From positions 177,683 through 241,682 of the forward strand of contig NZ_FOIC01000005.1 in NCBI RefSeq assembly GCF_900111485.1: DNA of 64,000 bases, written 5' to 3'. Below, one piece after another: positions 1 to 9,283 of this stretch (the first letter of the stretch is position 1; each line of letters opens with the position of its first letter). This stretch comes from Natrinema hispanicum. Its GTDB lineage: Archaea; Halobacteriota; Halobacteria; Halobacteriales; Natrialbaceae. The translations under genes were made by a program, and so were the position numbers. The notes under the pieces were generated by a model. The model saw only the letters and a program-made list of their open reading frames with translations, was not told the origin of the DNA and did no database searches.

Positions 1-1
1 G

Positions 2-676
2 GAGTCGGGCGCGACGCTCATGGGACCGCTGCACCTCCGCGAACAGACTCGCCGCGGCGAACGCGAGATCCACTGTCAGAAAGACGTCGGCGAGGGCGGC
101 TATCAGATCCCGAACAACCCCGACACGATCGACTTCCTCGATTGTGACGCCGACTTCATCCTCGCGGTCGAGACCGGCGGGATGCGCGACCGACTCGTCG
201 AGAACGGCTTCGATGACGAGTACAACGCCCTGCTCGTCCACCTCAAGGGCCAGCCCGCGCGGGCGACTCGCCGGATCACGAAGCGACTCCACGACGAACT
301 CGACCTTCCCGTCACCGTCTTTACGGACGGTGACCCGTGGTCGTACCGCATCTACGGCTCGGTCGCCTACGGCTCGATCAAGTCCGCCCACCTCTCGGAG
401 TACCTCGCGACCCCCGAGGCGCAGTTCATCGGCATCCAGCCCGCCGACATCGTCGAGTACGACCTGCCGACCGACCCGCTCTCGGATTCGGACATCAACG
501 CCTTGGAGAGCGAACTCGAGGACCCCCGCTTCCAGACCGACTACTGGGAGGAACAGATCGAACTGCAACTCGACCTCGGGAAGAAGTCCGAACAGCAGGC
601 ACTGGCGTCTCACGGGCTGGATTTCGTGACGGAGACGTATCTCCCCGAACGGCTCACCGAGATGGGCGTCTTCTAG
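2..676 (+). CDS. top6A: DNA topoisomerase VI subunit A, C-terminal part
   Basis: This is the catalytic subunit of type IIB topoisomerase, which works with Top6B to relax and decatenate DNA. Only the last 224 codons are present, and the reading frame is open to the window edge, so the 5' part lies outside. The Toprim metal-binding core is visible in the [13 protein letters not shown] stretch (Asp-x-Asp), preceded by the VETGGM acidic strand. The C-terminus is the usual one for the haloarchaeal protein. Top6B is probably just upstream. The identification is firm, although the Spo11-like catalytic tyrosine region is not in the window. Confidence 0.95.
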   Translation, partial: ESGATLMGPLHLREQTRRGEREIHCQKDVGEGGYQIPNNPDTIDFLDCDADFILAVETGGMRDRLVENGFDDEYNALLVHLKGQPARATRRITKRLHDELDLPVTVFTDGDPWSYRIYGSVAYGSIKSAHLSEYLATPEAQFIGIQPADIVEYDLPTDPLSDSDINALESELEDPRFQTDYWEEQIELQLDLGKKSEQQALASHGLDFVTETYLPERLTEMGVF

Positions 677-818
677 AGCGGCGTATCGAGTCCGCTCTCG
701 AGGTACGCGTTTACTGCTGTTTTCCGACACGCTCTGATTCACCTGTTCCGTGATTGCCTGTGTCTGCAGGTGCAACCGGTTCCCGGCTACATCGCCAGTC
801 TCCGTCTAGAACTGTGCT

Positions 819-1127
819 ATGACGGATGAAAACGACAGCCAACGGCCGATGCACAGCGACCCTGACAAGGAGGCGATCGACGAACCAACGATGTCCGGCG
901 CACAGGAGGCCGACGAGACCGCGTGGATGTTGAAACAGGGGGCCACGGTCGGTCTGATATCGATCGCGCTCGTCCTCGTGCTGGCACTGGGGCTTCTGCA
1001 GGCAACCGGCTCTGCGATCGACATCTTTGGATTGTTCATCGAGAGTGCACTCGGTCAATGGCTCGTGGTCGGCGTCCTCGCGCTCGTCGTTCTCGCGGCG
1101 TTTGGCTGGTCACGCGTCGGCGTCTGA
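819..1127 (+). CDS. small two-helix membrane protein, unknown function
   Basis: The product has 102 aa. The first 40 residues are hydrophilic and acidic and contain no motif I recognise. Two hydrophobic segments follow, at about residues 42-66 and 75-98, separated by a short loop, which suggests a small integral membrane protein with a cytoplasmic N-terminus. It follows top6A on the same strand after 142 bases and probably has its own promoter. I do not recognise a family. The acidic N-terminus and codon use are typical of the region, which supports a real gene. Confidence 0.7.
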   Translation: MTDENDSQRPMHSDPDKEAIDEPTMSGAQEADETAWMLKQGATVGLISIALVLVLALGLLQATGSAIDIFGLFIESALGQWLVVGVLALVVLAAFGWSRVGV

Positions 1128-1153
1128 GCGCAGCGCCGGCGTTGGATGATCCG

Positions 1154-1858
1154 TTATTCGTCGAGGACGACCGGCACGCCCCGGCGTGCAACGTCGACAA
1201 CGAACGCGTCGGCGTCGGTTTCGATCGCTGCGAACGTGTCGTAGTGGACTGGGAGCACGACATCCGGCTCGAGCCGGGCGGCCAGCGCTGCCGCGTCGTG
1301 GCGATCCATCGTGAACGTGCCGCCGATCGGCGGGATGAAGCAATCGACCGGCACGTCCTCGTGGACCGGGAGGACGTCAGTATCGCCGGGCCAGAACGCA
1401 GTGACGCCATCGACGGTGATGCCGAAACCACAGCCCGCTCCCTCGAGATGGTAGGGTCGCCCGTCATCGTCGACGTGTGGCCCGTCGGGATCGTTGTATG
1501 CTGGCGTCGTGAACAGATCGAGCGGCCCGAGGACGAACGATTCGTCCGCGCCGACGCGCTCGACGTCGAACGGCAGGTCGTCGGGACCTCCCTCGACGCG
1601 GTCGTTCTCGCTCGCGTCGATCGACTCGTGAACGACGATCAGCGCGTCTTCCCGGGCGACCCGTCGGATCGAGTCGGGGTCGTAGTGGTGATCGTGGCTG
1701 ACGAGGATCAGGTCCCCGTCGCGGGGCTCGAGCCCGTCCAAGACACCGTACTCTTCGGGCCCGGGATCGATGTAGACGACCGCGCCTGTCTGGCCCTCGA
1801 GTCGGACGGTCGCAAGGCCGAACCAATCGACGGTCACGGCGTCGAAGTGGACGGTCAT
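1154..1858 (-). CDS. MBL-fold metal-dependent hydrolase (UPF0173/UlaG-like)
   Basis: This 234-aa metallo-beta-lactamase-fold protein has the metal-binding motif SHDHHYDPD near residue 55, then a buried Asp in WPGDTD and a late His in LPVHYDTF. The lack of an N-terminal signal means it acts in the cytoplasm. The short form and motif spelling match the UlaG/UPF0173 group of predicted hydrolases; the substrate is unknown. It lies 12 bases downstream of the FAH-family gene on the same strand, so the two are likely co-transcribed. Confidence 0.85.
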   Translation of the reverse strand: MTVHFDAVTVDWFGLATVRLEGQTGAVVYIDPGPEEYGVLDGLEPRDGDLILVSHDHHYDPDSIRRVAREDALIVVHESIDASENDRVEGGPDDLPFDVERVGADESFVLGPLDLFTTPAYNDPDGPHVDDDGRPYHLEGAGCGFGITVDGVTAFWPGDTDVLPVHEDVPVDCFIPPIGGTFTMDRHDAAALAARLEPDVVLPVHYDTFAAIETDADAFVVDVARRGVPVVLDE

Positions 1859-1870
1859 GGAAGCGTTCTC

Positions 1871-2608
1871 TCAGGGAATCCGAACCGAGTGCTCGAGCGT
1901 CCCGACACCCTCGACTTCGATCTCGATCTCGTCGCCGTCGGCGAGTGGACCCACACCCTCGGGCGTGCCGGTCGCGATCACGTCACCTGGTTCGAGAGTG
2001 AGGTAGGTCGTGATCTCGGCGATCAGCTCCGGAATGGGGAAGATGAGGTTCTCGCGGGAGCCATCCTGTTTGAGCTCGCCATTGACGCGGGTTCGGACAG
2101 CGGCATCCTCGGGGACTTCGTCGGGGTTCGCGAGAACCGGCCCCATCGGTGCGGCACCGTCGAATGCCTTGCCGCGGATCCAGTTTTGTTCCTGGCGCTG
2201 GTCGTCGCGGTTCGAGAGGTCGTTGACGCAGGTAAAGCCCGCGACCACGTCCATCGCATCGGCTTCGGAGACGTGACGACACTGCTCGCCGATGACGACG
2301 CCGAGTTCGGCCTCGTGGTCGATGCGGTCTTTCCCTGCCGGCAGGGTGACGGTATCGCCGTGGGCCGCGAGCGTGTTCGGCGGTTTGAGAAAGAGCATCG
2401 GCCGATCGGGGACCTCCGAATCGAGTTCGGCGGCGTGTTTGGCGTAGTTCTTCCCGATACAGACGATCTTTGAGGGCTCCGACGGCGGCAGGACGTCGAT
2501 TTCGTCGCTCTCGAGGTCGTAGCTCTCGGTTGCGAAGTGAACGGTTCCGTTCTCGTATTCGCCGCGACGGACTGCGCCGGCTGGATCGCGAAAGCGGACG
2601 TATTTCAT
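1871..2608 (-). CDS. fumarylacetoacetate hydrolase family protein
   Basis: The protein has 245 aa with the FAH C-terminal domain fold. KIVCIGKNYAKHAAEL near residue 48 and the FLKPPNT segment form the active-site entrance, and the metal ligands lie in DHEAELGVVIG and in the later ND/ISNRD-like NDLSNRDDQ segment. The family hydrolyses or decarboxylates acylpyruvates and 2-oxo-diacids in aromatic degradation or oxaloacetate handling. The exact substrate cannot be read from the sequence. It is the first gene of a probable two-gene unit with the downstream MBL-fold hydrolase. Confidence 0.9.
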   Translation of the reverse strand: MKYVRFRDPAGAVRRGEYENGTVHFATESYDLESDEIDVLPPSEPSKIVCIGKNYAKHAAELDSEVPDRPMLFLKPPNTLAAHGDTVTLPAGKDRIDHEAELGVVIGEQCRHVSEADAMDVVAGFTCVNDLSNRDDQRQEQNWIRGKAFDGAAPMGPVLANPDEVPEDAAVRTRVNGELKQDGSRENLIFPIPELIAEITTYLTLEPGDVIATGTPEGVGPLADGDEIEIEVEGVGTLEHSVRIP

Positions 2609-2887
2609 GCTCGGTGGAATGGGTACCGGGGATCAAAAGCGTTGAGGAGGCGGCCAGTGTGCGGTGACAGCAATACACCTCGTACGCCCACGCCCCCCGC
2701 GATCGGCTCGATCCAATCTGTTGGAAACCGAGCGTAATCTCGTGATGGGACTCGGCAGACTGTCACGCTTCCGACAGTGACTGGTGCCTTGATGGGTGCG
2801 TGAGAGCGTGCCATCGTCGACTCGGAACGGAACGCTTTTTACTAGCCCCCGGCAACGATGAGTTGCACACAAGGTGTGTGACGGATC

Positions 2888-2962
2888 GCTCCGTTGGTGT
2901 AGTCCGGCCAATCATTTCGGCCTTTCGAGCCGATGACCTGGGTTCAAATCCCAGACGGAGCA
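2888..2962 (+). tRNA. tRNA-Glu (anticodon TTC)
   Basis: The 75-base cloverleaf has acceptor stem GCTCCGT paired with ACGGAGC and discriminator A at 2962. The anticodon stem TCGGC/GCCGA encloses loop CTTTCGA, giving anticodon TTC. The T-arm GGGTTCAAATCCC is canonical. No intron is present and CCA is not encoded. Its 5' half is nearly identical to the second tRNA-Glu at 54736-54810. A T-rich promoter-like stretch (CGCTTTTTACT) lies about 50 bases upstream. Confidence 0.97.
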
Positions 2963-3264
2963 CTTCTACCGAACTTTCACGATTCGATAGCCGTCAGTTC
3001 CGGTAGCCGGTGACGATGTCCGGATCGGGTCCATCGACAAGTCAGCAGTCGACTCGAGCACGACTGACGACAGCGTCCCCGGTGACGATCGAAAACTAAG
3101 AGACAGTGACACGATCCTCCCGACAGATACGAACGCTGGCATTGGTCCCACTAATCTACAGCTATGCAAGAGACTGCCGTCTACCATAGGACATCGGCTC
3201 ACTGACCCTGGGTAGAACTGGATGTTCGTAAACCTCTAGTACGTGGCGTACGTTGGACCAGCTA
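2963..3264. other. intergenic region after tRNA-Glu, no convincing gene
   Basis: These 302 bases separate the tRNA from the Lrp gene. On the + strand one frame stays open from about 2996 to a TAG at 3213-3215. It has acidic composition (many Asp/Ser) but contains no ATG, GTG or TTG, so at most it is the tail of a decayed gene. A weak promoter-like element (GTAAACCTC, about 3228-3236) sits roughly 30 bases before the Lrp start. Confidence 0.4.
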
Positions 3265-3720
3265 ATGACCTACGAGCATCTGGATGCAGATCTGGTAAAC
3301 GAACTTCTTGGTGACGGTCGGGCCAGTCTCCGAAGTCTGGCTGAAACACTCGATGTCTCCGTCACGACGGTCTCGAACCATCTCTCTGCTCTCGAGGACG
3401 AGGGTGTGATCGAAGGCTACACACCACGGGTCGACTATGACGCGCTCGGCTACGATGTCACGGCGATCATGCAACTGAAAGCCGAAGGGAGTGCGCTCCC
3501 CGAAATCACACAGACGCTCAAAGATCACCGGCAGATGATCTCCGTCTACGAAGTGACGGGAGACTACGACGTCATCGCGATCGGGAAGTTCAAAGATACG
3601 GATGACATGAACGACGAGATCAAGTCTCTGATTACCGACCCTGATATCAAGCAGTCGAACACGAGCATCGTGCTCAACATCGTCTCCGAGAACGAACAGT
3701 TCGAACTCGAGACGGCGTAA
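3265..3720 (+). CDS. Lrp/AsnC-family transcriptional regulator
   Basis: This 151-aa regulator has an N-terminal winged helix-turn-helix (residues about 5-55; recognition region [21 protein letters not shown]) and a C-terminal RAM/Lrp ligand-binding domain (about 60-145; [15 protein letters not shown] is the effector-pocket strand). Feast/famine regulators of this type assemble as dimers to octamers and sense amino acids or glutamine. The sequence resembles the haloarchaeal Lrp often found next to glutamine synthetase, but glnA is not adjacent here. I chose the ATG at 3265 over an in-frame TTG at 3253, because a promoter-like element lies about 30 bases upstream of the ATG. Confidence 0.93.
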   Translation: MTYEHLDADLVNELLGDGRASLRSLAETLDVSVTTVSNHLSALEDEGVIEGYTPRVDYDALGYDVTAIMQLKAEGSALPEITQTLKDHRQMISVYEVTGDYDVIAIGKFKDTDDMNDEIKSLITDPDIKQSNTSIVLNIVSENEQFELETA

Positions 3721-4124
3721 TCAGCGAGTATCGCTCGCTGCGGTCTCGACCTCCTGTTCCAGGCCGAAGCGATCTAGTCGCACGCTCGAGAGCAGAGAGT
3801 GACGACTAGGCATCGTCCGTCTCGTTGTCGGCTCCCGTTTCGTTGCCCCCCGCGTCGTCCGTCGATGGCCCGATTTCCGTCTCCTCTCTGTCGCCGCCGG
3901 TATCCTGCCAGCCTTCAGGCGGGCGGGCAAGGAACACGGTCACAAACTGGGAGGTAAACGTGGGCTTTGATCATGATAGCCGCATTCGTGTATCGGTTTC
4001 CAGACACAAAAGCCTGGTTTGGCCTGTCTGCGGCCCGTGTTCGGATGTTAGCGCCATTCCATAATGGTTGTTAATAATAAATGTTCCGAAAGCTACTAAT
4101 GGAGAGATGTGGCGATAGCTTGCA
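3721..4124. other. intergenic stretch with one possible small remnant gene
   Basis: These 404 bases follow the Lrp gene. The right third is AT-rich (TTAATAATAAATG near 4070) and probably carries the promoter of the HalOD1 gene. On the minus strand a short acidic frame (3806-3943) is described separately. The other open frames here are arginine/serine-rich shadows without coding character. Confidence 0.4.
3806..3943 (-). CDS. possible 45-aa acidic micro-protein or gene remnant
   Basis: A minus-strand frame starting at GTG (3943) encodes 45 residues beginning TVFLARPPEGW after the initiator and ending in a run rich in Asp, Glu, Gly and Thr. The acidic tail is typical of haloarchaeal proteins, and the third codon positions are GC-rich, unlike the overlapping frames. 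There is no ATG and no recognisable domain. It may be the C-terminal remnant of a larger lost protein. Low confidence. Confidence 0.2.
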   Translation of the reverse strand: MTVFLARPPEGWQDTGGDREETEIGPSTDDAGGNETGADNETDDA

Positions 4125-4379
4125 ATGGTGCACACGCTTGCCGTCGACACTGACGAGGTGTACGAACGAGTCGTCACTGGCGTCGCAGCACTCGAGGGAA
4201 CCGAACCGGTAGAGTTACCTCCGTTGTTCGATGCAGTCGATCCCGATGCACTCGCGACGGTTTTTGAAACGACTGCGTCCGGGAGACGTCGTTCTGGCAC
4301 CGTTGAATTCACGTACGCGGGCCACCAGATTCATATTTCGTTTGACGAAACCGGGGATACTGTCGTTACGATCGATTGA
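4125..4379 (+). CDS. HalOD1 output-domain protein
   Basis: The 84-aa protein consists of a single HalOD1 domain, recognisable by the LPPLFDAVDPDAL segment (residues about 30-42) and the final strands GTVEFTYAGHQIHI and TVVTID. HalOD1 is a haloarchaeal output domain attached to or encoded near two-component signalling proteins; its biochemical role is not known. It is monocistronic here, with an AT-rich promoter upstream and an ATG start. Confidence 0.85.
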   Translation: MVHTLAVDTDEVYERVVTGVAALEGTEPVELPPLFDAVDPDALATVFETTASGRRRSGTVEFTYAGHQIHISFDETGDTVVTID

Positions 4380-4509
4380 GTGGGAGACGGCATCTTCTCT
4401 CCCTGTTTGCTGCTCTCCATTTTTCCTCTGCCGTCTGCTCGCGAGAGACCAGTAACGGACCCCGGTGCAGTCGCTACTGTAATGCGACAGCAGTCGATAC
4501 GAACCATCA

Positions 4510-5283
4510 ATGGCACGACTCGAGCGGCTCAGGGCCTATCCGGTAAAGGCACTCGACGGCATCGACCTCGAGCGAGCGGCCGTCCTCGACGGTGGGACCA
4601 TCGAACACGACCGGGAGTTCGCGTTGTTCGACGCCGACGGCGAGGTGATCAACGGGAAACGAACTGCCCGTGTCCACGATCTCGATACTGGGTTCGATCC
4701 GGAGACGGCTGTGCTCACGGTTGCGACGCCTGATGGTGAGCACCGACGGTTCGACCTCGAGAACGAGCCCGAGACCGCAACGGCCTGGTTTAGCGAGTGG
4801 TTCGACGTGGACCTCTCGCTCGAGCGGGATCGATCGCTGGGATTCGTCGACCGACGCGACATGGGGCCGTCGGTGGTCAGCACGGCGACGCTTCGGACCG
4901 TCGCCGACTGGTTCGACGAGACGACGGTCGACGACGTGCGCCGGCGACTCCGGACGAACATCGAGATCGGCGGCGTCGAGCCGTTCTGGGAGGATCAGTT
5001 CGTCGGCGCGGACGCGCCAGCGTTCGAGATCGGTGGCGTCCGGTTCGAGGGTGTCAAACCGTGTGCCCGATGTATCGTCCCCCAGCGCGACCCCGATACT
5101 GGCGAAGTGACACCGGACTTTCGGGAGCGGTTCATTCGGCGTCGCGAAGCGGCGTTTCCCGACTGGGCGGACGCCGACGCGTTCGATCACTACTATTCGC
5201 TGACGATCCTCACGCGTGTTCTCGACCACGACTGCGGCGAGACGCTCTGCGTGGACGATCCGGTCGAAGTCGTGACGAACTGA
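4510..5283 (+). CDS. MOSC domain-containing protein
   Basis: This 257-aa protein has an N-terminal MOSC beta-barrel domain (residues about 1-110; YPVKALDGIDL and the REFALFDADG segment) followed by the MOSC domain (about 120-255). The cysteine of the C-x-R-C motif is in KPCARCIVPQRDPDTGE, the residue that handles the terminal sulfur in mARC/YcbX/MOCOS proteins. Proteins of this type bind molybdenum cofactor and reduce N-hydroxylated compounds or deliver sulfur. The electron donor is not encoded next door. The starting ATG is preceded by a 130-base gap. Confidence 0.92.
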   Translation: MARLERLRAYPVKALDGIDLERAAVLDGGTIEHDREFALFDADGEVINGKRTARVHDLDTGFDPETAVLTVATPDGEHRRFDLENEPETATAWFSEWFDVDLSLERDRSLGFVDRRDMGPSVVSTATLRTVADWFDETTVDDVRRRLRTNIEIGGVEPFWEDQFVGADAPAFEIGGVRFEGVKPCARCIVPQRDPDTGEVTPDFRERFIRRREAAFPDWADADAFDHYYSLTILTRVLDHDCGETLCVDDPVEVVTN

Positions 5284-5389
5284 GTCCGATAGCGGGTGGC
5301 CGCCGGTTCATGCGGGCTGCTGTCAGTCAGTGCCGGCCGGCCGCGACCCGCCGTCTGGCTACGCCGGAAACCCGTGACAGCAGTCCGTC

Positions 5390-5719
5390 TCAGTGGTCGA
5401 TTCCGGGATGCTCGAACGTTGTCTCGGCCCCCGATTGCTCGTCGTCTGACTCCGCGAGGGCCGTCTCGAGGTCCAGCGTTGCCACCAACTCGTTCCGCGC
5501 CGGCTCGCACGGCCGTCGGAAGTAATACGTGTGTGCACAGCCGGCGATGAGCTCCGAGAGCGGCCGCTCCTGGTCGTTGACGATCGAAACGAGATCCCCC
5601 GTCACCGCGATCAAGACGGCGTCGTCTGGCTTGGACAGGGCTGCCCGGAGTTCACCGGCGGTACAGTCAACCGGTAGCTCGAGGGTGACGCCGTCGACGG
5701 TCGCCCATCGCGTCTCCAT
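5390..5719 (-). CDS. conserved-looking hypothetical protein
   Basis: The 109-aa protein has no motif I recognise. It begins METRWATVDGVTLELP, has a predicted alpha/beta core with a VLIAVTGDLVSIV strand pair, a YYFRRPCEPAR segment, and an acidic C-terminal tail. I start it at 5719 rather than the in-frame ATG at 5743, because an ATATA-type promoter element at 5745-5749 falls 26-30 bases before 5719, the normal spacing for leaderless transcripts. It is divergent from the regulator at 5862, sharing a short promoter region. Confidence 0.65.
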   Translation of the reverse strand: METRWATVDGVTLELPVDCTAGELRAALSKPDDAVLIAVTGDLVSIVNDQERPLSELIAGCAHTYYFRRPCEPARNELVATLDLETALAESDDEQSGAETTFEHPGIDH

Positions 5720-5861
5720 GCACCAGTAGTCGGACACGCGCATCTATATGATTGTGCCCGCATGCACAAGCCGACCGCTCAGAGGACGCGATTCCGACGC
5801 TCCGTTGCTAGCCTCCAGGGCCAGAGCGATAAAGTGGATTCGCTCGGAGGGTCAATGTGTG

Positions 5862-6659
5862 ATGGCCGATCGAAGGGGGGAGGCGATCGGGACGCTCGAG
5901 TTCGTGGCCCGATCCCCGAGTCGCGTTTCGATCCTCGAAACACTCGCAGAGGACGGTATCGCATCGAGAGACTCGCTGGCCGCCGAAGTCGACGTCGTCC
6001 GGACGACGCTACAACGAAGCCTGCAGGGATTGATCGATCGAGGGCTGATTCGTGAACGGAATCGACAGTACGAGCTGACAGCTGCCGGCGCGCTCGTCAC
6101 GAGTGGCCTGTCAGTGGCGCTCGAGCGAGTCGGGGCGGCGACGCGTCTCAAGCCGGTTCTCGAGCGGCTCCCAGCGGAGACGTTCGAATTCGACATCGAG
6201 CGGCTCGCCGACGCGACCGTGGTCGAATCCACGACGGCCACGCCCTACGCACCGGTCGAGCGCCACGCGGCTAGCCTCGCCGACGTGACACACGCCCGGC
6301 TGCTGCTGCCAGCGGTCGGAACCAAGCCGATCGAGACGACACAGGACGCACTCGAGACGGGCGCGACTGTCGAACTGATCGTCACGACGTCGATCGCAGA
6401 GACGCTTCGGACGGCGTCACCGATCGCAGAGCAGTTCATGGCCGTCGTCGACAGCGATGGATTCTCAGTCTCGGTCGCTCCGGCGGCGATCGAATTCTAT
6501 CTCGGGATCGTCGACGATACCGTCCAGATCGGCGTCCATGACGAAAGCGGCGTCCCGGCGGCGCTACTCGAGTCGACCGACGACCGAGTCAGGCACTGGG
6601 CGATCGATCGGTTCGACGCGTTCCAGCGACGAGCGATGCCGTTCGAGCGCGAGGAGTAA
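5862..6659 (+). CDS. winged-helix regulator with FilR1-type (DUF1724) domain
   Basis: This is a 265-aa predicted transcriptional regulator. Residues about 8-75 form a winged helix (SRVSILETLAEDGIASRDSLAAEV, then the TTLQRSLQGLIDRGLI recognition helix and wing). The remainder matches the pattern of the C-terminal sensor domain found in many euryarchaeal regulators of the FilR1/DUF1724 type, including the TGATVELIVT strand and a late ALLESTDDRVRHWA segment. Ligand and targets are unknown. The frame is open upstream, but the arginine-rich leader is not protein-like, so I use the ATG at 5862. Confidence 0.8.
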   Translation: MADRRGEAIGTLEFVARSPSRVSILETLAEDGIASRDSLAAEVDVVRTTLQRSLQGLIDRGLIRERNRQYELTAAGALVTSGLSVALERVGAATRLKPVLERLPAETFEFDIERLADATVVESTTATPYAPVERHAASLADVTHARLLLPAVGTKPIETTQDALETGATVELIVTTSIAETLRTASPIAEQFMAVVDSDGFSVSVAPAAIEFYLGIVDDTVQIGVHDESGVPAALLESTDDRVRHWAIDRFDAFQRRAMPFEREE

Positions 6660-6925
6660 GTCCGTAACTCTCGAAGCGCCGCGGTGTGCACGCCGTGCAC
6701 ATGCTGTGTGGGGCACACTGATATCGTCTCGGTCCGCCGTACTGGATGCGGTAGGTGGTGGGTCGACGGCCGCACAGCAGCGTCCCCTCGCAGGCGCTGG
6801 ATGGAGACTTCTCGGCGGACCGCGTCCGACTGTTTCAACCTCGACCTCGGCTCCGGTCCGACCCGGATCAGTCTTTCTCTCCGGTGTCAGGAAACGCTTT
6901 GAGCGTCCAGTCCCACACTGCGAGC

Positions 6926-7153
6926 ATGAGTGAAAATCGCGTCGTCGAAGGGCGAATGGTGACAGCCAGAAAGCTTGCCGAGATCGTCGAAGGTGACTCC
7001 GTGATGGAAGTCGACTCGATCGAAGAGGCCGATCAGGAGTGTCCGGCGTGTGGCGGGTCCGTCCTGACAGTGACGTACATGCCATCCGTGACCGAACTCG
7101 TCACGGGCCGCAAGTGTCAGGACTGCGATTGGAGCGAGACCGACCGGAACTAA
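6926..7153 (+). CDS. DUF5795 family zinc-ribbon protein
   Basis: The 75-aa haloarchaeal protein has a zinc ribbon: CPACGG near residue 41 and CQDCDW near residue 66, the second CxxC being in the usual position before a Trp. The N-terminus reads SENRVVEGRMVTARKLAEI. The family is confined to haloarchaea and has no assigned function. The open frame extends upstream, but the ATG at 6926 starts the conserved part. It is convergent with the response regulator that ends at 7188. Confidence 0.85.
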   Translation: MSENRVVEGRMVTARKLAEIVEGDSVMEVDSIEEADQECPACGGSVLTVTYMPSVTELVTGRKCQDCDWSETDRN

Positions 7154-7187
7154 GCAGCTTCAAGACCGCTTTATCTCCGCCGAGAGC

Positions 7188-7640
7188 TCACGAGCACACG
7201 GACGGCAGCGTCGCCTCGTCGATCCAGAACGCCTCGACTGCCCGACCGAGTGCAGCGAACTCAGCCGGATCGCTCGGTTTCGTGAGATACGCGTTCGCAC
7301 ACAGCTCGTAGCTTTTGCGGATGTCTTCGGTCGCTTTCGAACTCGTTAGCACGATGACCGGCAAGGCCATCAGTTCCTGTTCGTCTTTGATGGCCTCGAG
7401 GACAGCGAACCCGTCCGTCCTGGGGAGGTTCAGATCGAGTAGCACCAAGTCGATACTTGGGCCGGCCGTCTCGCAAACGTGCTCCCGCAGGAACTCGAGG
7501 GCTGCGTCGCCGTCAACGACCGTGTGAAACGTCGGCTCGAACCCTGTCGCTCTGAACGCTTCCTGTATCAGGCGAACGTCGCCGGGGTTGTCCTCAACGA
7601 GCAAGATAGACACAGACTCGGAGTCGGACTGTTGAGACAC
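7188..7640 (-). CDS. response regulator, receiver domain only
   Basis: A single CheY-like receiver domain of about 140 residues. The acidic pocket is VEDNPGD near residue 14, the phosphoacceptor Asp lies in LVLLDLNLPRTDG, the Thr/Ser in VIVLTSS, and the conserved Lys in NAYLTKPSDP. This is the Rcp1-like subgroup that pairs with bacteriophytochrome-type or hybrid histidine kinases. No kinase is adjacent. I prefer the GTG at 7640 to the ATG at 7691, because CCTTAAG just upstream looks like promoter and the extra 17 residues lack similarity to the family. Confidence 0.88.
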   Translation of the reverse strand: MSQQSDSESVSILLVEDNPGDVRLIQEAFRATGFEPTFHTVVDGDAALEFLREHVCETAGPSIDLVLLDLNLPRTDGFAVLEAIKDEQELMALPVIVLTSSKATEDIRKSYELCANAYLTKPSDPAEFAALGRAVEAFWIDEATLPSVCS

Positions 7641-7750
7641 GGGTCTGCTCGCTCGAGTGGAAGGAAGCTGCAGACTTAAGGCTACGTACAAAGCATGTTG
7701 GGATCACACCGACCGCGTCAGTGATCGATAACGATCGCTGCGGTCATCTG

Positions 7751-9283
7751 CTACCGCTCGACGATCGTCCCACCGGCTAATCCGTCCCACTCGACGCGGT
7801 AGCCGAGTCGCGAGAGGACCGCGCTCGCATCGGAGAGGCCGTCTGCCTCGAGCACCTCCTCGGCGCCTTCGAGTGCCATCCCGGCCTCGAGGTCGTCCCT
7901 GATCGACTCGAGGACGGCAGGCCGAACCAGCGCCCGGCCGACCCGTTCGTGGTTGGGCGTGGCTTTGTCCGCGAGGGCAGCCGCGCTCACGCCGTGGCGC
8001 TCGGCGAGCGCCTCGAGCGTGATGACGTCGTCGTCCGGCTGCAACGTGTCGGGAAGCTGTGCTGCATCCTCGGCAACCAGCTGTCGTTCGTACTCCCGGA
8101 GGACGTCGGCGACATCTTTGACCCGCACCGTCCCCGAGTAGGGGATCGCCCGGTGGTCACGGGCGGTGATCTCCTCGCCGACGCCCAGTGAGTCGTCGAC
8201 GGCGACAAGCATGGCGACGTCCTCGAGATCGGCGAGCTGGGAGAGCTTCTTCTGGACGTACTCGGGCGTCCAAAAGCCCATGATCTCGAAGTAAACGCGG
8301 AAGTCACCGTGGGCATATTCGAAGGCGAAATCGGGGATCATCACCCGCGTGCCTGTCGCGAGCGGTTCGGGTTCGCGGACGAGCTCCCAGTCGAGATCGA
8401 GACTGGAAAAGCGAGCCGCGAAATCAGCTTCGACGCCACTGTCGAAGGACACCTCCGCGACCGGATCAGCGTCTGGAACCCGAATCGGGTCCGCGTCGGA
8501 GAGTGTAAGCGTTCGCTCTGTGCCCCGGTCGTCGATCGTTGCCTCGAGCTGCCACGCGTCGGCACTCGCGACGGTCCGCAGGAGTCGTGCAAAGCGGGTC
8601 CCGTATCTGCGGGTCGCCCGAAAGAGGTGTGTCGGACCCGTGACGACGACCTCGCGGTTGGAGAGCTCGTCAGCGCCGTCCGCAGCGTCGCCCTCGAGCC
8701 GGCGAATCTCGTACATCAAGCGCAGGCGCTTGATCGCCGAAATCAGCGCTTTGGGATCGCTCGAGCGCACCCGCACCTCGGTCGCGTCGAACAGCGCCGT
8801 CTGGGCCAGCGAGAGGTTGTACTGGGCGACCAGCCCGTCGGGATCCCAGCGCGGTTCGACTGCAGTCAGGACCTGGCGCTCCTCGAGATCAGCGTACAGT
8901 GCGGTCTCGAGGTCGTCGGCCGACACGTCGAGCGATTCGCTCGCACGAATGAGTGCCATCGCGCGCTCGTCTTCGGTGACGACGCCGACCGCTTCAGCGG
9001 CCTCGAAGGCGGCTCGACGGGCGCGTTCGGGCTCGATCGCCGCGTCGGTTTCGAACGTCGCCTCCCGTTCGACCAGCGCCGCGAGGCCGCGAGCGAGTTT
9101 GAAATCGTCGGCCTCGCGCTCGAGTCCTGTGAGTGCATCCTCCAGCGCCGCCCGCGGCTCGCCGACGTGACCCTGATAGGTGCCGATGACGCGGGCGGCG
9201 AGTGGCCGATGGCTCCGGTCGGCAAACTGGGGGTGATACCCCCCGCCGGCCCGCGAGACGCGCAGCAGGTCCTTCGTCAGCAT
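7751..9283 (-). CDS. bax1: Bax1-type nuclease (DUF790), partner of XPB helicase
   Basis: The 510-aa protein is of the DUF790 family. In crenarchaea the homologue Bax1 is a structure-specific endonuclease that binds XPB and is proposed to act in nucleotide excision repair. Visible features are the N-terminal MLTKDLLRVSR segment and the nuclease core near residues 315-340, with IPDFAFEY followed by YFEIMGFWTPEYVQKKL, a PD-(D/E)xK-like arrangement. The gene follows the XPB helicase on the same strand after a 212-base gap, which is the standard archaeal arrangement and supports a functional complex. Confidence 0.9.
   Translation of the reverse strand: MLTKDLLRVSRAGGGYHPQFADRSHRPLAARVIGTYQGHVGEPRAALEDALTGLEREADDFKLARGLAALVEREATFETDAAIEPERARRAAFEAAEAVGVVTEDERAMALIRASESLDVSADDLETALYADLEERQVLTAVEPRWDPDGLVAQYNLSLAQTALFDATEVRVRSSDPKALISAIKRLRLMYEIRRLEGDAADGADELSNREVVVTGPTHLFRATRRYGTRFARLLRTVASADAWQLEATIDDRGTERTLTLSDADPIRVPDADPVAEVSFDSGVEADFAARFSSLDLDWELVREPEPLATGTRVMIPDFAFEYAHGDFRVYFEIMGFWTPEYVQKKLSQLADLEDVAMLVAVDDSLGVGEEITARDHRAIPYSGTVRVKDVADVLREYERQLVAEDAAQLPDTLQPDDDVITLEALAERHGVSAAALADKATPNHERVGRALVRPAVLESIRDDLEAGMALEGAEEVLEADGLSDASAVLSRLGYRVEWDGLAGGTIVER

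Noticed and set aside
923..2473. A 516-codon open frame on the + strand
   Set aside because: It is antisense to the MBL-fold and FAH genes, which have clear motifs. Long opposite-strand frames are expected in this GC-rich, acidic coding bias.
2996..3215. Open + strand frame after tRNA-Glu(TTC)
   Set aside because: It has no ATG, GTG or TTG. It may be a remnant but cannot be called a gene.
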